Shown here: one piece after another, positions 1 to 9,726 of the stretch
Position numbering within the stretch: the stretch's first letter is position 1
Layout: the number at the start of each line of letters is the position of its first letter
Assembly: GCF_003194565.2 (NCBI RefSeq)
Contig: NZ_QICH01000002.1
Span: forward strand, 372,001 to 436,000
Direction of reading: 5' to 3'
From: Kangiella spongicola
GTDB taxonomy: Bacteria; Pseudomonadota; Gammaproteobacteria; Enterobacterales; Kangiellaceae
DNA length: 64,000 nt
Position numbers and translations under genes: made by a program
Notes under the pieces: model-generated
Told to the model about the DNA's origin: nothing
Database searches by the model: none
The model's input: the letters and a program-made list of their open reading frames with translations, nothing else

Positions 1-1838
1 CACAACAACATCAAGTCATTAACACAAGATTTGTGGGTCAAATACTCCATGTCTTTTGCGTAATAGCTTATGCCAGAAGCTCTTAGCTCAGACATGAGCT
101 CTTGGGCATGGCTTCGCCCTCTGACTAAAACTGCGATAGACTCATCGGGATGCTTGCGCGTGATTTGGAATATTTCTTGTGCTAACTTTTCAGCTTCGTT
201 TTGTTCTGCCTGATCGAAGTTGGTCAAGAACTTAACGAAGTGATCATCGTGATCTGGCTTCATGGCTTCGGCTTTGCTATAACTCACGGCTCCTAACAAA
301 GCATCATCATTAGCAGGAAATATTTTATCGAAACGTCGGTTGACCCAATCAATAATAGAAGGTGAAGAGCGGAAGTTAGCCGTTAACTGCAATGGCGTCA
401 CGGGGAAACCGTTAATACCTTCCTGCTGAGTTTTAATGAATAAGCCCACATTGGCTTCACGGAATCGATAAATAGACTGCATCGGATCGCCGACTAAAAA
501 TAATGTTCGACCTTCATCGGGTTGCCAGCCTGCAATCAACTTACTCAGCAACTGGTACTGAGTAAAAGAGGTATCTTGGAACTCGTCCACTAAAAGATGA
601 GATATCTGGTAATCTAGTTTTAACGCAAGTTCACTCGGCTCATCAAAATACCCCAGTGCTCTGTCGGCCGCTAAGGCAATTTCGATGAAGTCAGCTTCGG
701 CGTTCGACTGGAAATCAACCGTTAACTCAACCGACACTAAGCGTAGTAAGTGCAATAAAGAATAAAGAATTTCCTGTTGTTCGTGGCTATACACCGCTTT
801 TGGAAGCGACATGACATCAACCAATGACTCTGCAAAATCAGGGACTTCAGCCCAATCGGCAAACAGTTCTTTAAGTTCCGCTTTCAGCGCTTTACCGACT
901 TTTTTGTCTTCGCCCTCTAAATCACCATCTGCTACGAGACCGATTTTTTTATTGAGTTGCTTTTTAAAAGTCCCTGATTTGGTTAAACAGAAAGAGGCAA
1001 TGGCTTTCCACTGCTCTAAATTCTGATAATCCAAACTTGGTAACTGCTGAACCTCCTTCAAAGGTGCCAGCTCGTGATCAGCATCTAAAAATCCTGAGGC
1101 GAAGTGAATGGCACTGAGTAAGGAACTGTTTTCGAGTTTTGATTGAAAGTTCGATAAACGCTCTAGACGCATCTGGGCAATTTGGTTGATACCATCTTCA
1201 AGAATGTCTATATCAAGCTCGCCCGCACCCAATAAACGCAGCCACTGATCTCGCTTACCGAGCATTTGCGCTAACAGTCCAATTAATTTCTCGACCTGAT
1301 TATCGAGGTGAGCGAGCAGCTTTAAAATATGTGGCCCGTAATCCTTATCATCGAGATAATTTAAAATCGACTCTGCGGCTCTTTGATAGGACTCTTGCGA
1401 ATAATTGGTGATCGACAGCGAGCCACCAAGACTACTCAGCACCGGCATCTGATTCGCAATCATGCTCGATAAAGAGTCAATAGTGGTAATACGCAGACGA
1501 TGGCTATTCTGCAGTAGGTGCCATTCATGCTCCGCATCTCTTTCTAAAACTTGACGCGCGAGTTGCCAAGTCACTTTTTCGTGGGCTTGCTGTGGCTCTT
1601 CGCCTTGCGCAAAAAGTAGCGACTCAACCAGTCGGTGTCGCATTTCTGCGGCAGCTTTGCGCGTAAAGGTAATCGCGATAACTTCTTCAGGGTTTTCAAC
1701 CGTGGTCAACAGATTCAGAATCCGCTGAGTCAATAAACTGGTTTTACCCGCACCTGCCGGCGCCTGCACAATAAAAGATTCGTCAGCTTTTATGGCCTGG
1801 CTTCTGACAGCCTGATCTGGAGGCAATAGATTACTCAT
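1..1838 (-). CDS. UvrD/Rep-family (AddA-like) DNA helicase, 3' end beyond window
   Basis: A superfamily 1 DNA helicase, expected to unwind broken DNA ends during double-strand break repair together with the nuclease encoded just upstream. About 612 residues are visible; the C-terminus lies beyond position 1, so the frame has no stop here. Translation of the minus strand gives MSNLLPPDQAVRSQAIKA, Walker A APAGAGKTSLL (about residues 26-36), motif Ia ITFTRKAAAEM, a TTIDSL motif, the helicase motif DEFQDTS and then GDPMQSIYRFREAN. The ATG at 1838 overlaps the stop of the upstream nuclease gene by 8 bases, typical of translational coupling. Whether a C-terminal RecB-like nuclease domain is present cannot be judged from this window. 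Confidence 0.9.
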   Translation of the reverse strand, partial: MSNLLPPDQAVRSQAIKADESFIVQAPAGAGKTSLLTQRILNLLTTVENPEEVIAITFTRKAAAEMRHRLVESLLFAQGEEPQQAHEKVTWQLARQVLERDAEHEWHLLQNSHRLRITTIDSLSSMIANQMPVLSSLGGSLSITNYSQESYQRAAESILNYLDDKDYGPHILKLLAHLDNQVEKLIGLLAQMLGKRDQWLRLLGAGELDIDILEDGINQIAQMRLERLSNFQSKLENSSLLSAIHFASGFLDADHELAPLKEVQQLPSLDYQNLEQWKAIASFCLTKSGTFKKQLNKKIGLVADGDLEGEDKKVGKALKAELKELFADWAEVPDFAESLVDVMSLPKAVYSHEQQEILYSLLHLLRLVSVELTVDFQSNAEADFIEIALAADRALGYFDEPSELALKLDYQISHLLVDEFQDTSFTQYQLLSKLIAGWQPDEGRTLFLVGDPMQSIYRFREANVGLFIKTQQEGINGFPVTPLQLTANFRSSPSIIDWVNRRFDKIFPANDDALLGAVSYSKAEAMKPDHDDHFVKFLTNFDQAEQNEAEKLAQEIFQITRKHPDESIAVLVRGRSHAQELMSELRASGISYYAKDMEYLTHKSCVNDLMLL

Positions 1839-4551
1839 GGTCCTTACCTCCGTTAATCAAGGCTTCTAAACTTTCACCACGCTCTGACCAACGACTTATC
1901 GCTAAATGATCTGAAAAGTCACCGCTGTATTCCGTAATGTCTGCGTGCCCATGTTTAAAGCTCTCAGCGATATCTTCGAGTATTTGTTTCCACTCTTTGA
2001 TAGCATCAGCAAAATCATCTGAATAAGGGTTAGCTTTAATATCGTGCAATGCTTTTACACCATCTAACATATCGTTTTCTGAGGTAATACCAATGTATTT
2101 ACACGCTTTTAGATGCGCTTGCATAAAGACGATTCCCGCTACTTCCTTAAGCTCGTTACTATTACCTGAGTCAGAATCTTGAACAGCTGCCTGCTCCGAA
2201 ATGGCGTAAAGCAATAACTGCGGTTCGCCGATGGGATCGCGCAGTAATGACATCAAGGTTGGTTGCCCTGTTTTATAATCAATAATCAATAAGCGACCAT
2301 CACTGAGCTTATCAATTCGGTCGATAATGATTCTAAATTTAAGGCCTGCGAGCTCGACTTCACGAGGTACCTCGGTGCCTATAACCGTGAAAGGCTCGCG
2401 CTTTTTATCTAACTCTAACGACTCGATGACTAATGCCTCTAAGCGCTTCGCTTCCACATCCATAAACGCCGTGTTCTGCAATAAGAAAATATGTTTGGCA
2501 GCTTCCCCCAGCACAAATTGAGTAGTTTGTTTGACCAAGCCCTCTAGCGCGTTACCAGATAACTCAAGTAGTGCACTTTGGGTTTCTAAGCGCGTCCAAA
2601 TGATCTGCATCGCTTTATGGAATAAGTTACCGCGATCCATAAATGAAACCCCGAGTCCATCTTCTTCAAAGGCCTGTAGTTCAAGTCGGTATCGTAAATA
2701 GGCATCGAAAGGTGACGCAGCCTGCATCCGCAGCAAACCAGTTCCGCCTTTTACGGCATAATGCTCGCCTACGGTTAGTCCTTTGTCATCCCGATAATAC
2801 TCAAGAGCATCGCTAGTTGGCCATTCGTTTAACGTAGTGGGCAACTGTGACTCAAGTGTTTGTTTATGAACAGAATGATTGGGCAATAGTGTTTTCAGCA
2901 AAGGACTCATTATTTGCTCTTGCTCACCATCGTATTCTGCAAAACTGATCACCAACTCAGGATTTGCCAACAAGGACTGAATCAGTGAATGTGCGTATTC
3001 AACTTCTCGGTTATGCGATGAACCTGGTAAGTCAAACTTTCGGTGTATAGCTTTCGAGATAAAAGGGTTTGGCGTGGCTTTTTGTGGCAATACTTGATCG
3101 GTTGCTCCAACCAACCACACCGCATCAAAGGTAATGCCAATGGCTTCGAGCATCCCCATGATTTGCAACGGTGCTTTAGGTTGTTGCTGGTGGAAAGTTT
3201 GCTGCTCTAAATGTTCTTTTAGGAGACTTATCGCTTTAGCAAAGGTAATCTTTCCGGCCAATACTTTTTGCAAACTCTGCGCCGATTTAATGGCTTCGAT
3301 AAAGGTTTGTTGAACTTGATATTCGCGACTTGAGATCGAATGATACCCTGTCCAATGAACTTCTGCTAACAGGCTCAGAACTACAGCAATATGTGACTTG
3401 AAATCTTGTTTTGCGGACAACGTCTCTGTGTTTTCTTTTCGCCATTCGTCGATAAAGGTGAGCCAAGGGAGTTTTACTTGATGGTGACGGCTTAGCTTTA
3501 ATAATTCCTCTATGGAGTAGTAAGCCTTGGTGGACTTTCTAATAACCAGCTCAAACTGTGTCGCCTGCCAGTGTAGCTCCTGCTCTTTGTATAAATAAGG
3601 CGATAGCAATAAATGCTGCAACTGCTTTTTACTCAGGCTTTGGTGGCTTAATGCTAGCCAGTCAGCGACCACAGCTACGAGCGGTTGGTTAAGCAGCGAT
3701 TCGTCAATCGAGAAATCATGTAGCGGCTGCGTCAGCTCTTTCCCCTCGGCTAAATCGCCAGCGTAGAATTCACGATAAATCAGACGCTCAATATAAGGCT
3801 TCTTCTGCTCAAGCTCAGGAACGACAATAGCGATGGCCTGATTCGAGTTTTCGAGCAGCTTCTGTTTGGCCCAGCGCACCGCTGCGATTAATTCTTGTGA
3901 AGGATCAGGAAGAGAACATAATTCCACATGCCCTTGCTCGGTAGATGTTTCAAGCGCCCAGTCGAGAACGTTCTTTGAAGTTTTTAATTGCCCGATTAGC
4001 GCAGTCTGCTGCGGCGTTGGCTGCTGGAAGCCGTACGTAATAATAGTGTTAGGTAGCTGTTCAATGAATGATGTTAGTGTTTTTGCAAGATAGTTCGCTT
4101 GTTGATGAGCTTCAATCCATCCGTGGCTTTGTAAGTCTTTAGTAAACGTCGAAAACCACTCGGCAAAGGATTCCTGATCTTGGTCTCCAGGCATTGCTTC
4201 GAGATTTTCAATTTGCCACTGTTGGCACACGCGCCATGCATCAAAGCTTAAATTCTGCGTTTGTTTACGATTTAATAAGGGCTCAACGACGTCGGACTTA
4301 GCCACCATTTGTTGCCACAGGTGTCGCCCCTGATTGGCGCTCAGCCGGATCGGCGTATCAAGTCCAGATTCCTGAGCTAACTCCCAGCAATAATTAATAA
4401 AAGCATTCCACGGCATGATCTTAAGGCTTGGCCAAACGTCGCGACCTTGGGCAATCTGTTGCGCCGCATATTCGTCACGCAAATAGCGCGACTGTCGTCT
4501 ACTCGCTGTAATAATTAATGACTGCTCTGCGTCAATCGAGCTGAAATCCAT
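1831..4551 (-). CDS. PD-(D/E)XK nuclease family DNA repair protein (AddB-like)
   Basis: A 906-residue protein resembling the AddB-like DNA repair proteins found beside a UvrD-type helicase in proteobacteria. The C-terminal part has the RecB-family nuclease signature: GTEVPREVELAG, then RIIIDRIDKL, then LLIIDYKTGQ and a following QLLLYA. The middle part carries helicase-like remnants (for example LQIMGMLEAIGITFDAVWLVG) but I see no intact Walker A at the N-terminus, as expected for the AddB side. I chose the ATG at 4551 because AAGGA lies 6 bases before it; the frame stays open to 4647 but that runs into the preceding gene. It begins 25 bases after the oxidoreductase gene and overlaps the helicase gene by 8 bases, so helicase and nuclease are probably co-expressed. 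Confidence 0.85.
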   Translation of the reverse strand: MDFSSIDAEQSLIITASRRQSRYLRDEYAAQQIAQGRDVWPSLKIMPWNAFINYCWELAQESGLDTPIRLSANQGRHLWQQMVAKSDVVEPLLNRKQTQNLSFDAWRVCQQWQIENLEAMPGDQDQESFAEWFSTFTKDLQSHGWIEAHQQANYLAKTLTSFIEQLPNTIITYGFQQPTPQQTALIGQLKTSKNVLDWALETSTEQGHVELCSLPDPSQELIAAVRWAKQKLLENSNQAIAIVVPELEQKKPYIERLIYREFYAGDLAEGKELTQPLHDFSIDESLLNQPLVAVVADWLALSHQSLSKKQLQHLLLSPYLYKEQELHWQATQFELVIRKSTKAYYSIEELLKLSRHHQVKLPWLTFIDEWRKENTETLSAKQDFKSHIAVVLSLLAEVHWTGYHSISSREYQVQQTFIEAIKSAQSLQKVLAGKITFAKAISLLKEHLEQQTFHQQQPKAPLQIMGMLEAIGITFDAVWLVGATDQVLPQKATPNPFISKAIHRKFDLPGSSHNREVEYAHSLIQSLLANPELVISFAEYDGEQEQIMSPLLKTLLPNHSVHKQTLESQLPTTLNEWPTSDALEYYRDDKGLTVGEHYAVKGGTGLLRMQAASPFDAYLRYRLELQAFEEDGLGVSFMDRGNLFHKAMQIIWTRLETQSALLELSGNALEGLVKQTTQFVLGEAAKHIFLLQNTAFMDVEAKRLEALVIESLELDKKREPFTVIGTEVPREVELAGLKFRIIIDRIDKLSDGRLLIIDYKTGQPTLMSLLRDPIGEPQLLLYAISEQAAVQDSDSGNSNELKEVAGIVFMQAHLKACKYIGITSENDMLDGVKALHDIKANPYSDDFADAIKEWKQILEDIAESFKHGHADITEYSGDFSDHLAISRWSERGESLEALINGGKDHE

Positions 4552-4576
4552 GATATTCCTTAATTTTTCTTTATTA

Positions 4577-5560
4577 TTATTGGCAATTGACCAGTAAGCG
4601 CCCTCGATGCTTATTATCGATAAGCTCGTCGAAATAAGGCGACACATCTTTTAGCGCGATTTCTTTACTCAAGATTTTCTCGAAGTCTGGTAAAGGCGAC
4701 TCGTTACCGAATTGATTCCAAAGCTTTTCTCTAAGCTCCATGGGGCAATTAGTCGAGCTAACGCCAAGCAGACTGACCCCCCTTAAAATTAAAGGAATCA
4801 CGGTGGCATTCAGCTTCGGGCTTTGCGCTAAACCAATACAGGCAATATTTCCCCATAGATCGATATTAGCCATCAACTTACTTAATGTTTCGCCACCAAT
4901 ATTATCAATCAAACCGCCATAAAGCCCTTTAGCCATAGGCTTATCGCTCAACTCCATCTCACTTAAAGTTTTCACCTCAGTAGCGCCCAAGTCTTTTAAA
5001 TAGTCGTGCATTGACTGTTGGCTGGTAACCGCTATGGTCTCGTAGCCCTTTTTGCTCAGCAAATTAATCGCAAAACTACCGACACCACCACTCGCCCCGG
5101 TCACTACAATTGGGCCTTTATCTGGCGTCTGACCATTAACTTCCATGCGATGAATAGCAAGTGCCGCGGTAAAGCCTGCGGTGCCTATAATCATCGACTC
5201 GCGACCAGAATAATGCTCAGGCTGCTTCATCACAAACCCGCTATCGACACGCGCATATTCGGCTAGGCCGCCATCAAAGCTTTCACCAAGGCCACAACCA
5301 TTAACTAAAACGGCGTCGCCTACATTTAGTTTTTCACTCGAAGACTCAACGACCGTGCCGGCTAAATCTATTCCTGCATTTAATGGAAAGGATTTCAAAA
5401 TGGCGCCACGACCACTCGCCGCTAACGCATCTTTATAGTTAATGCTCGAATAATCCACTTTAATTAAGGTATCACCAGCACTTAATTCATCAGTCTCCAT
5501 CTGAACTAGTTGGTGTTTGATTTCGGCTTCTTTAAATACTCGACAGGCTAAAAAAGACAC
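4577..5560 (-). CDS. acuI: YhdH/AcuI-type NADPH-dependent oxidoreductase (acrylyl-CoA reductase family)
   Basis: A 327-residue zinc-independent medium-chain dehydrogenase/reductase of the YhdH/YhfP family, whose characterised members reduce acryloyl-CoA to propionyl-CoA with NADPH. The family length is about 325. Visible features are SSINYKDALA near residue 38, GIDLAGTV near 63 and the nucleotide-binding GASGGVGSFA at about 155-164. A GTG at 5560 is the likely start because AAGGAG precedes it by 5 bases; an in-frame ATG 30 bases upstream would place the ribosome site inside the gene. It sits between an AlkB-like gene and the AddB-like gene on the same strand, which says little about its substrate. 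The family call is safe; the exact substrate is inferred. Confidence 0.88.
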   Translation of the reverse strand: MSFLACRVFKEAEIKHQLVQMETDELSAGDTLIKVDYSSINYKDALAASGRGAILKSFPLNAGIDLAGTVVESSSEKLNVGDAVLVNGCGLGESFDGGLAEYARVDSGFVMKQPEHYSGRESMIIGTAGFTAALAIHRMEVNGQTPDKGPIVVTGASGGVGSFAINLLSKKGYETIAVTSQQSMHDYLKDLGATEVKTLSEMELSDKPMAKGLYGGLIDNIGGETLSKLMANIDLWGNIACIGLAQSPKLNATVIPLILRGVSLLGVSSTNCPMELREKLWNQFGNESPLPDFEKILSKEIALKDVSPYFDELIDNKHRGRLLVNCQ

Positions 5561-5634
5561 TTTGACTCCTTTTTTATTAATATTACTCAACCTAACTTGT
5601 CATTCTACCAATTCAATAACTCTATACAGCAATC

Positions 5635-6273
5635 CTAAACAAGAATGTTTCTAAAGGTCAGATTGATTCTAGGTTGTGTAATCTTGGGTTCTTTAGGAAC
5701 TTGATGCAACCAATGTTGTTGCATAGCACCTTTCATGACCAATAGACTACCAGAGTTGAGCGTCATTTTGTGTCTCAAACTGGGGTTTGTTTTATGTTTT
5801 AAATGAAATGCTCGGGGCTGACCAAGACTGAGCGAAGCGATAACTGGCTCGTCACCTAATTCTTTCTCATCATCAGCATGCCAGCCCATACTGTCCTGAC
5901 CATTACGGTAAAGGTTACATAAGACACTATTAAAAGGCGTGCCCAGCTCGGCTTCTAAGTTTTGCTTAATCTGATACAGCTCATCAATCCACGGCAAAGG
6001 CTCATGCAATTTTCCTGAATAGCGGTATGGAGTCCCTGAATCACCATACCAAGCCACTAGTCGCGGTACTTTACGCTTTTTGCCAGCGATCCAGAGACTT
6101 TCCTCAGCCCATTGTATTTTGTGCTCCAGGGCCACATAAAGCATAGTCGCATCGTTCTGAGCAATAAAACTCGGCTGAAACAACAATCTAGCCTTATCAA
6201 GACTATCGTCAACATCATTACCAAGCTCAATATGCTCCTTCTCGGAAGTTAAGCATAAATCAAATTGCTGCAT
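5635..6273 (-). CDS. AlkB-like 2-oxoglutarate/Fe(II) dioxygenase (DNA alkylation repair)
   Basis: A 212-residue 2-oxoglutarate and iron dependent dioxygenase related to AlkB/ALKBH2, enzymes that oxidatively remove alkyl groups from damaged bases. The iron-binding HxD is H132-A-D134 in GWHADDE, the distal histidine is in HWLHQVPK (H190 most likely), and the 2-oxoglutarate-binding arginines are in RINLTFR (R202, R208). The substrate-side motifs VPRLVAWYGD (about 69-78) and PFNSVLCNLYRNG (about 113-125) are also typical. It lies 74 bases upstream of the acuI-like gene on the same strand and may head the repair group that continues to position 1. All key residues are present. Confidence 0.92.
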   Translation of the reverse strand: MQQFDLCLTSEKEHIELGNDVDDSLDKARLLFQPSFIAQNDATMLYVALEHKIQWAEESLWIAGKKRKVPRLVAWYGDSGTPYRYSGKLHEPLPWIDELYQIKQNLEAELGTPFNSVLCNLYRNGQDSMGWHADDEKELGDEPVIASLSLGQPRAFHLKHKTNPSLRHKMTLNSGSLLVMKGAMQQHWLHQVPKEPKITQPRINLTFRNILV

Positions 6274-6356
6274 AGGTTACTCACTTTAATGTTGCCGTCA
6301 TGCCCCAAACTGTACAAATATCAATCTACACAGCCCGAAAATCACCGATTTTTCTT

Positions 6357-6418
6357 GCTTTCAGCGGTCTCATCGCTAAACTAATCGGGTTAGTTTTGAG
6401 ACGAAATGGCGCGAAAGC
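6357..6418 (+). promoter_or_regulatory. Imperfect 62-nt hairpin in the leader of the peptide transporter
   Basis: Between the alkB-like gene and the transporter gene the sequence can fold on itself: GCTTTC pairs with GAAAGC at the outside, GTCTCA with TGAGAC in the middle, and AAACTAA with TTAGTTT around a TCGGG loop. There is no T-run after it, so it is not a normal terminator. It ends 81 bases before the transporter ATG and could be an operator or a leader RNA structure; this is inference. Confidence 0.35.
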
Positions 6419-6499
6419 GGTTCTCAAAGCCCTATAACTACTAAAAATAGATTCACAATATTAGCATTAATTCACTAATTCTATAGGAGTCTGCCGACG

Positions 6500-8710
6500 A
6501 TGACGGCTCAAAGTAACACGACAACCCCTAAGGATGAAAAAACGATTCTCGGACACCCGAGGGGCTTAATCATTCTATTCTTCACAGAGATGTGGGAGCG
6601 CTTTTCTTATTACGGAATGCGCGGCTTATTAATTATTTACTTAACCCAGCATTTCTTATTCTCGGACGAAAAGTCTACCATTCTATACGGTGCTTACACA
6701 GCCCTTGTATACGTAATGACCATTATCGGTGGTTCACTGGCCGATAGATACTTAGGAACCCGAAAAGCCGTTACTTTCGGTGCCATCCTGCTGGTCATGG
6801 GGCATATTGGTATGGCCTTTGAAGGTAGTGGTTCGAAAGAGCTGATGACCTACTCGGGCAAAGAGCATCAAATCACTCTTGATGGCCGTGGTGGCGATGC
6901 TCGCCAGATCATCAAAACTGAAGATGGCCAAAGCTATATCAAGTTCGGTAACCAAGTACTGGAAATTAATAATGCCGCGGCATTAGGTTTGCCTAGCCGA
7001 CTTGGTGGCTTTGAATATAGCGTAGAAAACGCTGATGAAAAGCTTCAAGGCAAGAATAAAAGCGTTAAAATCTTGACCTATAACGACACCGAATACCACC
7101 TCGTGACGCAAGGTAAAGGCGATGAGAAAGTTACCACTCTTGAGAAAGGTGATGTAAAAGGTACTGTCGATATGAGCGCGCACCGCTCAATGACGTTTGG
7201 TACAAATCCAACGCTTTACCTAGCTACTTCTTATCGTTTAGGACCAAGCTTCCCGAATAAGGTCGGTGGCTTCGAGTTTGAAGTTCTCGATACTCAAACC
7301 AATGGCGATACTGTTGTTCGTAAGATTAAATACCAGGGTAAAGAGTACACTTTAACTAAAACAGGTAACGGCGAAGATGCTAACTACCTATTGAAAGGTG
7401 CCGAGGGCGAGTCTGAAGTTGAAATCAAAGCACCACATGATCTGAAGATTTCATCTGCTGAAGAACTTGGTTTACCAGCTATTATCGAAGGTGATAAATA
7501 CCAAAACCGTATTGTGCAACAAGACTTGTACGTAAATATCTTGTACTTGTCGCTAGCCCTTATTATTGCGGGTGTTGGTTTCCTTAAGGCAAACATTTCG
7601 ACAATCGTTGGCTCGCTATATGGCTTTGGCGATACCCGTCGTGATTCAGGCTTCACCCTGTTCTACATGGGTATTAACCTTGGCTCACTACTATCAGCAC
7701 TCTCGTGCGGTATTATTGGTATCGTTTGGGGCTGGGCATATGGTTTCGGTTTAGCTGGTATCGGTATGATTTTCGGCTTAATCATCTTCATCTGGAAGAG
7801 TGATTGGCTTGAAGGCAAGGCTGAGCCACCAAACCCTGCGAAGTTAAAAGAAAAAGTTTTTGCTTTCATTAACTATGAGTGGATGTGCTACCTAATCGGT
7901 GTTGGCATCATTGCAATTTCTATGTTCTTCGTGATGAACGCAGAGATCATGGGCGACATTCTATTCGTCCTAGCCGCTGTAATGTTCCTAATCTTGGTTT
8001 CATACGCCATGATTAAGCTTGAAGGTGATGAGCGTCACCGTATGTTCGCGGCAATCTACTTCGTCTTAGCGCAAATCCCATTCTGGGCATTGTTTGAGCA
8101 AGCAGGTTCGTCGTTGAACTTATTCACCGACCGTTTAGTCGACCGCAGCATGATGGGTTGGGTAGTTCCAGCGCCAGTGTTCCAGTCATTAAACGCGGCT
8201 TATATCATTATCTTTGCACCAATCTTGGCATGGTTATGGAGTTTCTTAGCAAAACGTAAGTTGAACCCACCAACGCCAGTGAAGTTTGCCATGGGTGTTT
8301 TCCTGTGTGGCTTCGGTTTCTTGGCGTTAGTTGGCGGTATTGAAGCTTCGGGCGAAGCAGGCTTAACTGCGGTTTACTTCATCTTCCTAATCTACTTGAT
8401 CCACACCTTGGGTGAGTTAATGGTTTCTCCAGTAGGCTTATCTGCTGTAACCAAACTAGCTCCAGCTCAAGCGGTCGGTATGACTATGGGCGCTTGGTTC
8501 CTTTACAGTGGCTTCTCTAACTACTTAGCAGGCGCTATCGCTAAAGGTACAGGTGCAGAAACTATCGGTGGTCAGTTAACCGATGTGGCTGCAGCAAAAG
8601 CAACTTATGCAGATGTTTATACAAACGTTGGTATCGTTGCGATGTGTATCGCTGTGGGTATGTTAATCATCTCACCATTAATTAAGAAGTTAATGGAAGG
8701 CGCTGATTAA
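6500..8710 (+). CDS. POT/PTR-family proton-coupled oligopeptide transporter with large periplasmic insert
   Basis: An inner-membrane proton-coupled di/tripeptide importer of the POT family. The signature EMWERFSYYG is at residues 30-39 and FYMGINLGS at 388-396. Family members in bacteria are usually near 500 residues; this one has 736. The extra length is one hydrophilic block, about residues 108-342, between the third membrane helix (ending near GHIGMAF) and the fourth (around GVGFLKANISTIVG). By the usual topology that loop faces the periplasm. The block contains two related modules (about 162-218 and 248-304), each with L-GGFE, a K-Y-x-EY pair of strands and a TxGxG turn. The start ATG follows TAGGAG by 11 bases. 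Terminated by the hairpin at 8741. Confidence 0.93.
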   Translation: MTAQSNTTTPKDEKTILGHPRGLIILFFTEMWERFSYYGMRGLLIIYLTQHFLFSDEKSTILYGAYTALVYVMTIIGGSLADRYLGTRKAVTFGAILLVMGHIGMAFEGSGSKELMTYSGKEHQITLDGRGGDARQIIKTEDGQSYIKFGNQVLEINNAAALGLPSRLGGFEYSVENADEKLQGKNKSVKILTYNDTEYHLVTQGKGDEKVTTLEKGDVKGTVDMSAHRSMTFGTNPTLYLATSYRLGPSFPNKVGGFEFEVLDTQTNGDTVVRKIKYQGKEYTLTKTGNGEDANYLLKGAEGESEVEIKAPHDLKISSAEELGLPAIIEGDKYQNRIVQQDLYVNILYLSLALIIAGVGFLKANISTIVGSLYGFGDTRRDSGFTLFYMGINLGSLLSALSCGIIGIVWGWAYGFGLAGIGMIFGLIIFIWKSDWLEGKAEPPNPAKLKEKVFAFINYEWMCYLIGVGIIAISMFFVMNAEIMGDILFVLAAVMFLILVSYAMIKLEGDERHRMFAAIYFVLAQIPFWALFEQAGSSLNLFTDRLVDRSMMGWVVPAPVFQSLNAAYIIIFAPILAWLWSFLAKRKLNPPTPVKFAMGVFLCGFGFLALVGGIEASGEAGLTAVYFIFLIYLIHTLGELMVSPVGLSAVTKLAPAQAVGMTMGAWFLYSGFSNYLAGAIAKGTGAETIGGQLTDVAAAKATYADVYTNVGIVAMCIAVGMLIISPLIKKLMEGAD

Positions 8711-8734
8711 TCACAGTAGCAACTAGTAAGAAAC

Positions 8735-8763
8735 AAAAAACCAGCCTTCGGGCTGGTTTTTTT
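8735..8763. terminator. Rho-independent terminator between the transporter and queF
   Basis: Stem CCAGCC, loop TTCG, stem GGCTGG (8741-8756) followed by seven T and preceded by six A, so it can stop transcripts from both convergent genes. Confidence 0.9.
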
Positions 8764-8782
8764 GTAGCTTTAAGTAGCAGGA

Positions 8783-9616
8783 TTACTGTCTGGAGAACCT
8801 TTGGTTGCGGAGGAAAGAGCTCATTACGTTACTGCGCCAAGGATTAATGTCCAGCCCCCCACGGCGGGTATAACGCGCATAGACGGTCAACTCTTTTGGT
8901 TGGCAATATTGCATAATATCGACAAAAACTCGCTCTACACACTGCTCATGGAATTCATTGTGATTCCTAAAAGAAATCAAATACTTAAGTAGCGCTTCAT
9001 GACAAATACGCGGGCCTTTATAGTCGATCAAGATAGTCGCCCAGTCTGGCTGCGAAGTGATTAAGCAATTACTCTTTAATAAATCACTCTGTAAGCTCTC
9101 TTTAACCACACCACTACCTGAGCCCTCGTCAACACGAAGCAAGCTTGGGGCGTAATCATAGTCTGTGATTTCAACATCGAGCTCGTCGATCAATATCGCT
9201 TCTGGCTGAATAATAGGAGTTTGCTGGTGATACTCTTTTAGAGTGAATAATTTAACACTGACGGCGCCTTCTGCGGCCGCTTCTAAATCAGTACGAAGAA
9301 CACTTGAAACCTTCTCCCAACTCTCAAATCGAGTCTGGTTAAAGGAGTTTAAATAGAGCTTAAACGATTTCGACTCAATAATGTTGACGCTATCGTGAGC
9401 AAACTCAAACACACCGATGGCCACTTGTGGCTTACCTTTGGCATTTAACCATGACATCTCGTAGGCATTCCAAAAGTCACCACCATGAAATGGTAGCCCA
9501 TTGGCTAACCCTAACTCGTCGCGTTTCAGCTGACGTGCTACAGGAAACAGTAGGCCTGCATCATATGTATCAGGGTAAGCAACATCTTTGCCTAAAGGGT
9601 TTAATCTACTGCTCAT
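8783..9616 (-). CDS. queF: NADPH-dependent 7-cyano-7-deazaguanine reductase (preQ0 reductase)
   Basis: Reduces preQ0 to preQ1 in the pathway to queuosine, the modified wobble base of GUN-decoding tRNAs. The 277-residue length matches the long, two-domain (YqcD/E. coli) form of QueF. The substrate-binding motif [11 protein letters not shown] lies at about residues 81-91, the catalytic cysteine C184 in [11 protein letters not shown] with D191, and NEFHEQC at 220-226 completes the active site. The ribosome site before the ATG is weak. It stands alone, convergent with the transporter gene and divergent from the EF-hand gene. Confidence 0.95.
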   Translation of the reverse strand: MSSRLNPLGKDVAYPDTYDAGLLFPVARQLKRDELGLANGLPFHGGDFWNAYEMSWLNAKGKPQVAIGVFEFAHDSVNIIESKSFKLYLNSFNQTRFESWEKVSSVLRTDLEAAAEGAVSVKLFTLKEYHQQTPIIQPEAILIDELDVEITDYDYAPSLLRVDEGSGSGVVKESLQSDLLKSNCLITSQPDWATILIDYKGPRICHEALLKYLISFRNHNEFHEQCVERVFVDIMQYCQPKELTVYARYTRRGGLDINPWRSNVMSSFLRNQRFSRQ

Positions 9617-9726
9617 TCTTATTTAGAATAATATTAACCAATGCTCATTATATGTGTTATTTGCGGAATATCCTATAAAACTGTGGTATCTTTATGCTAC
9701 ATGTTTGATTAATTATTGAGGTTTGT

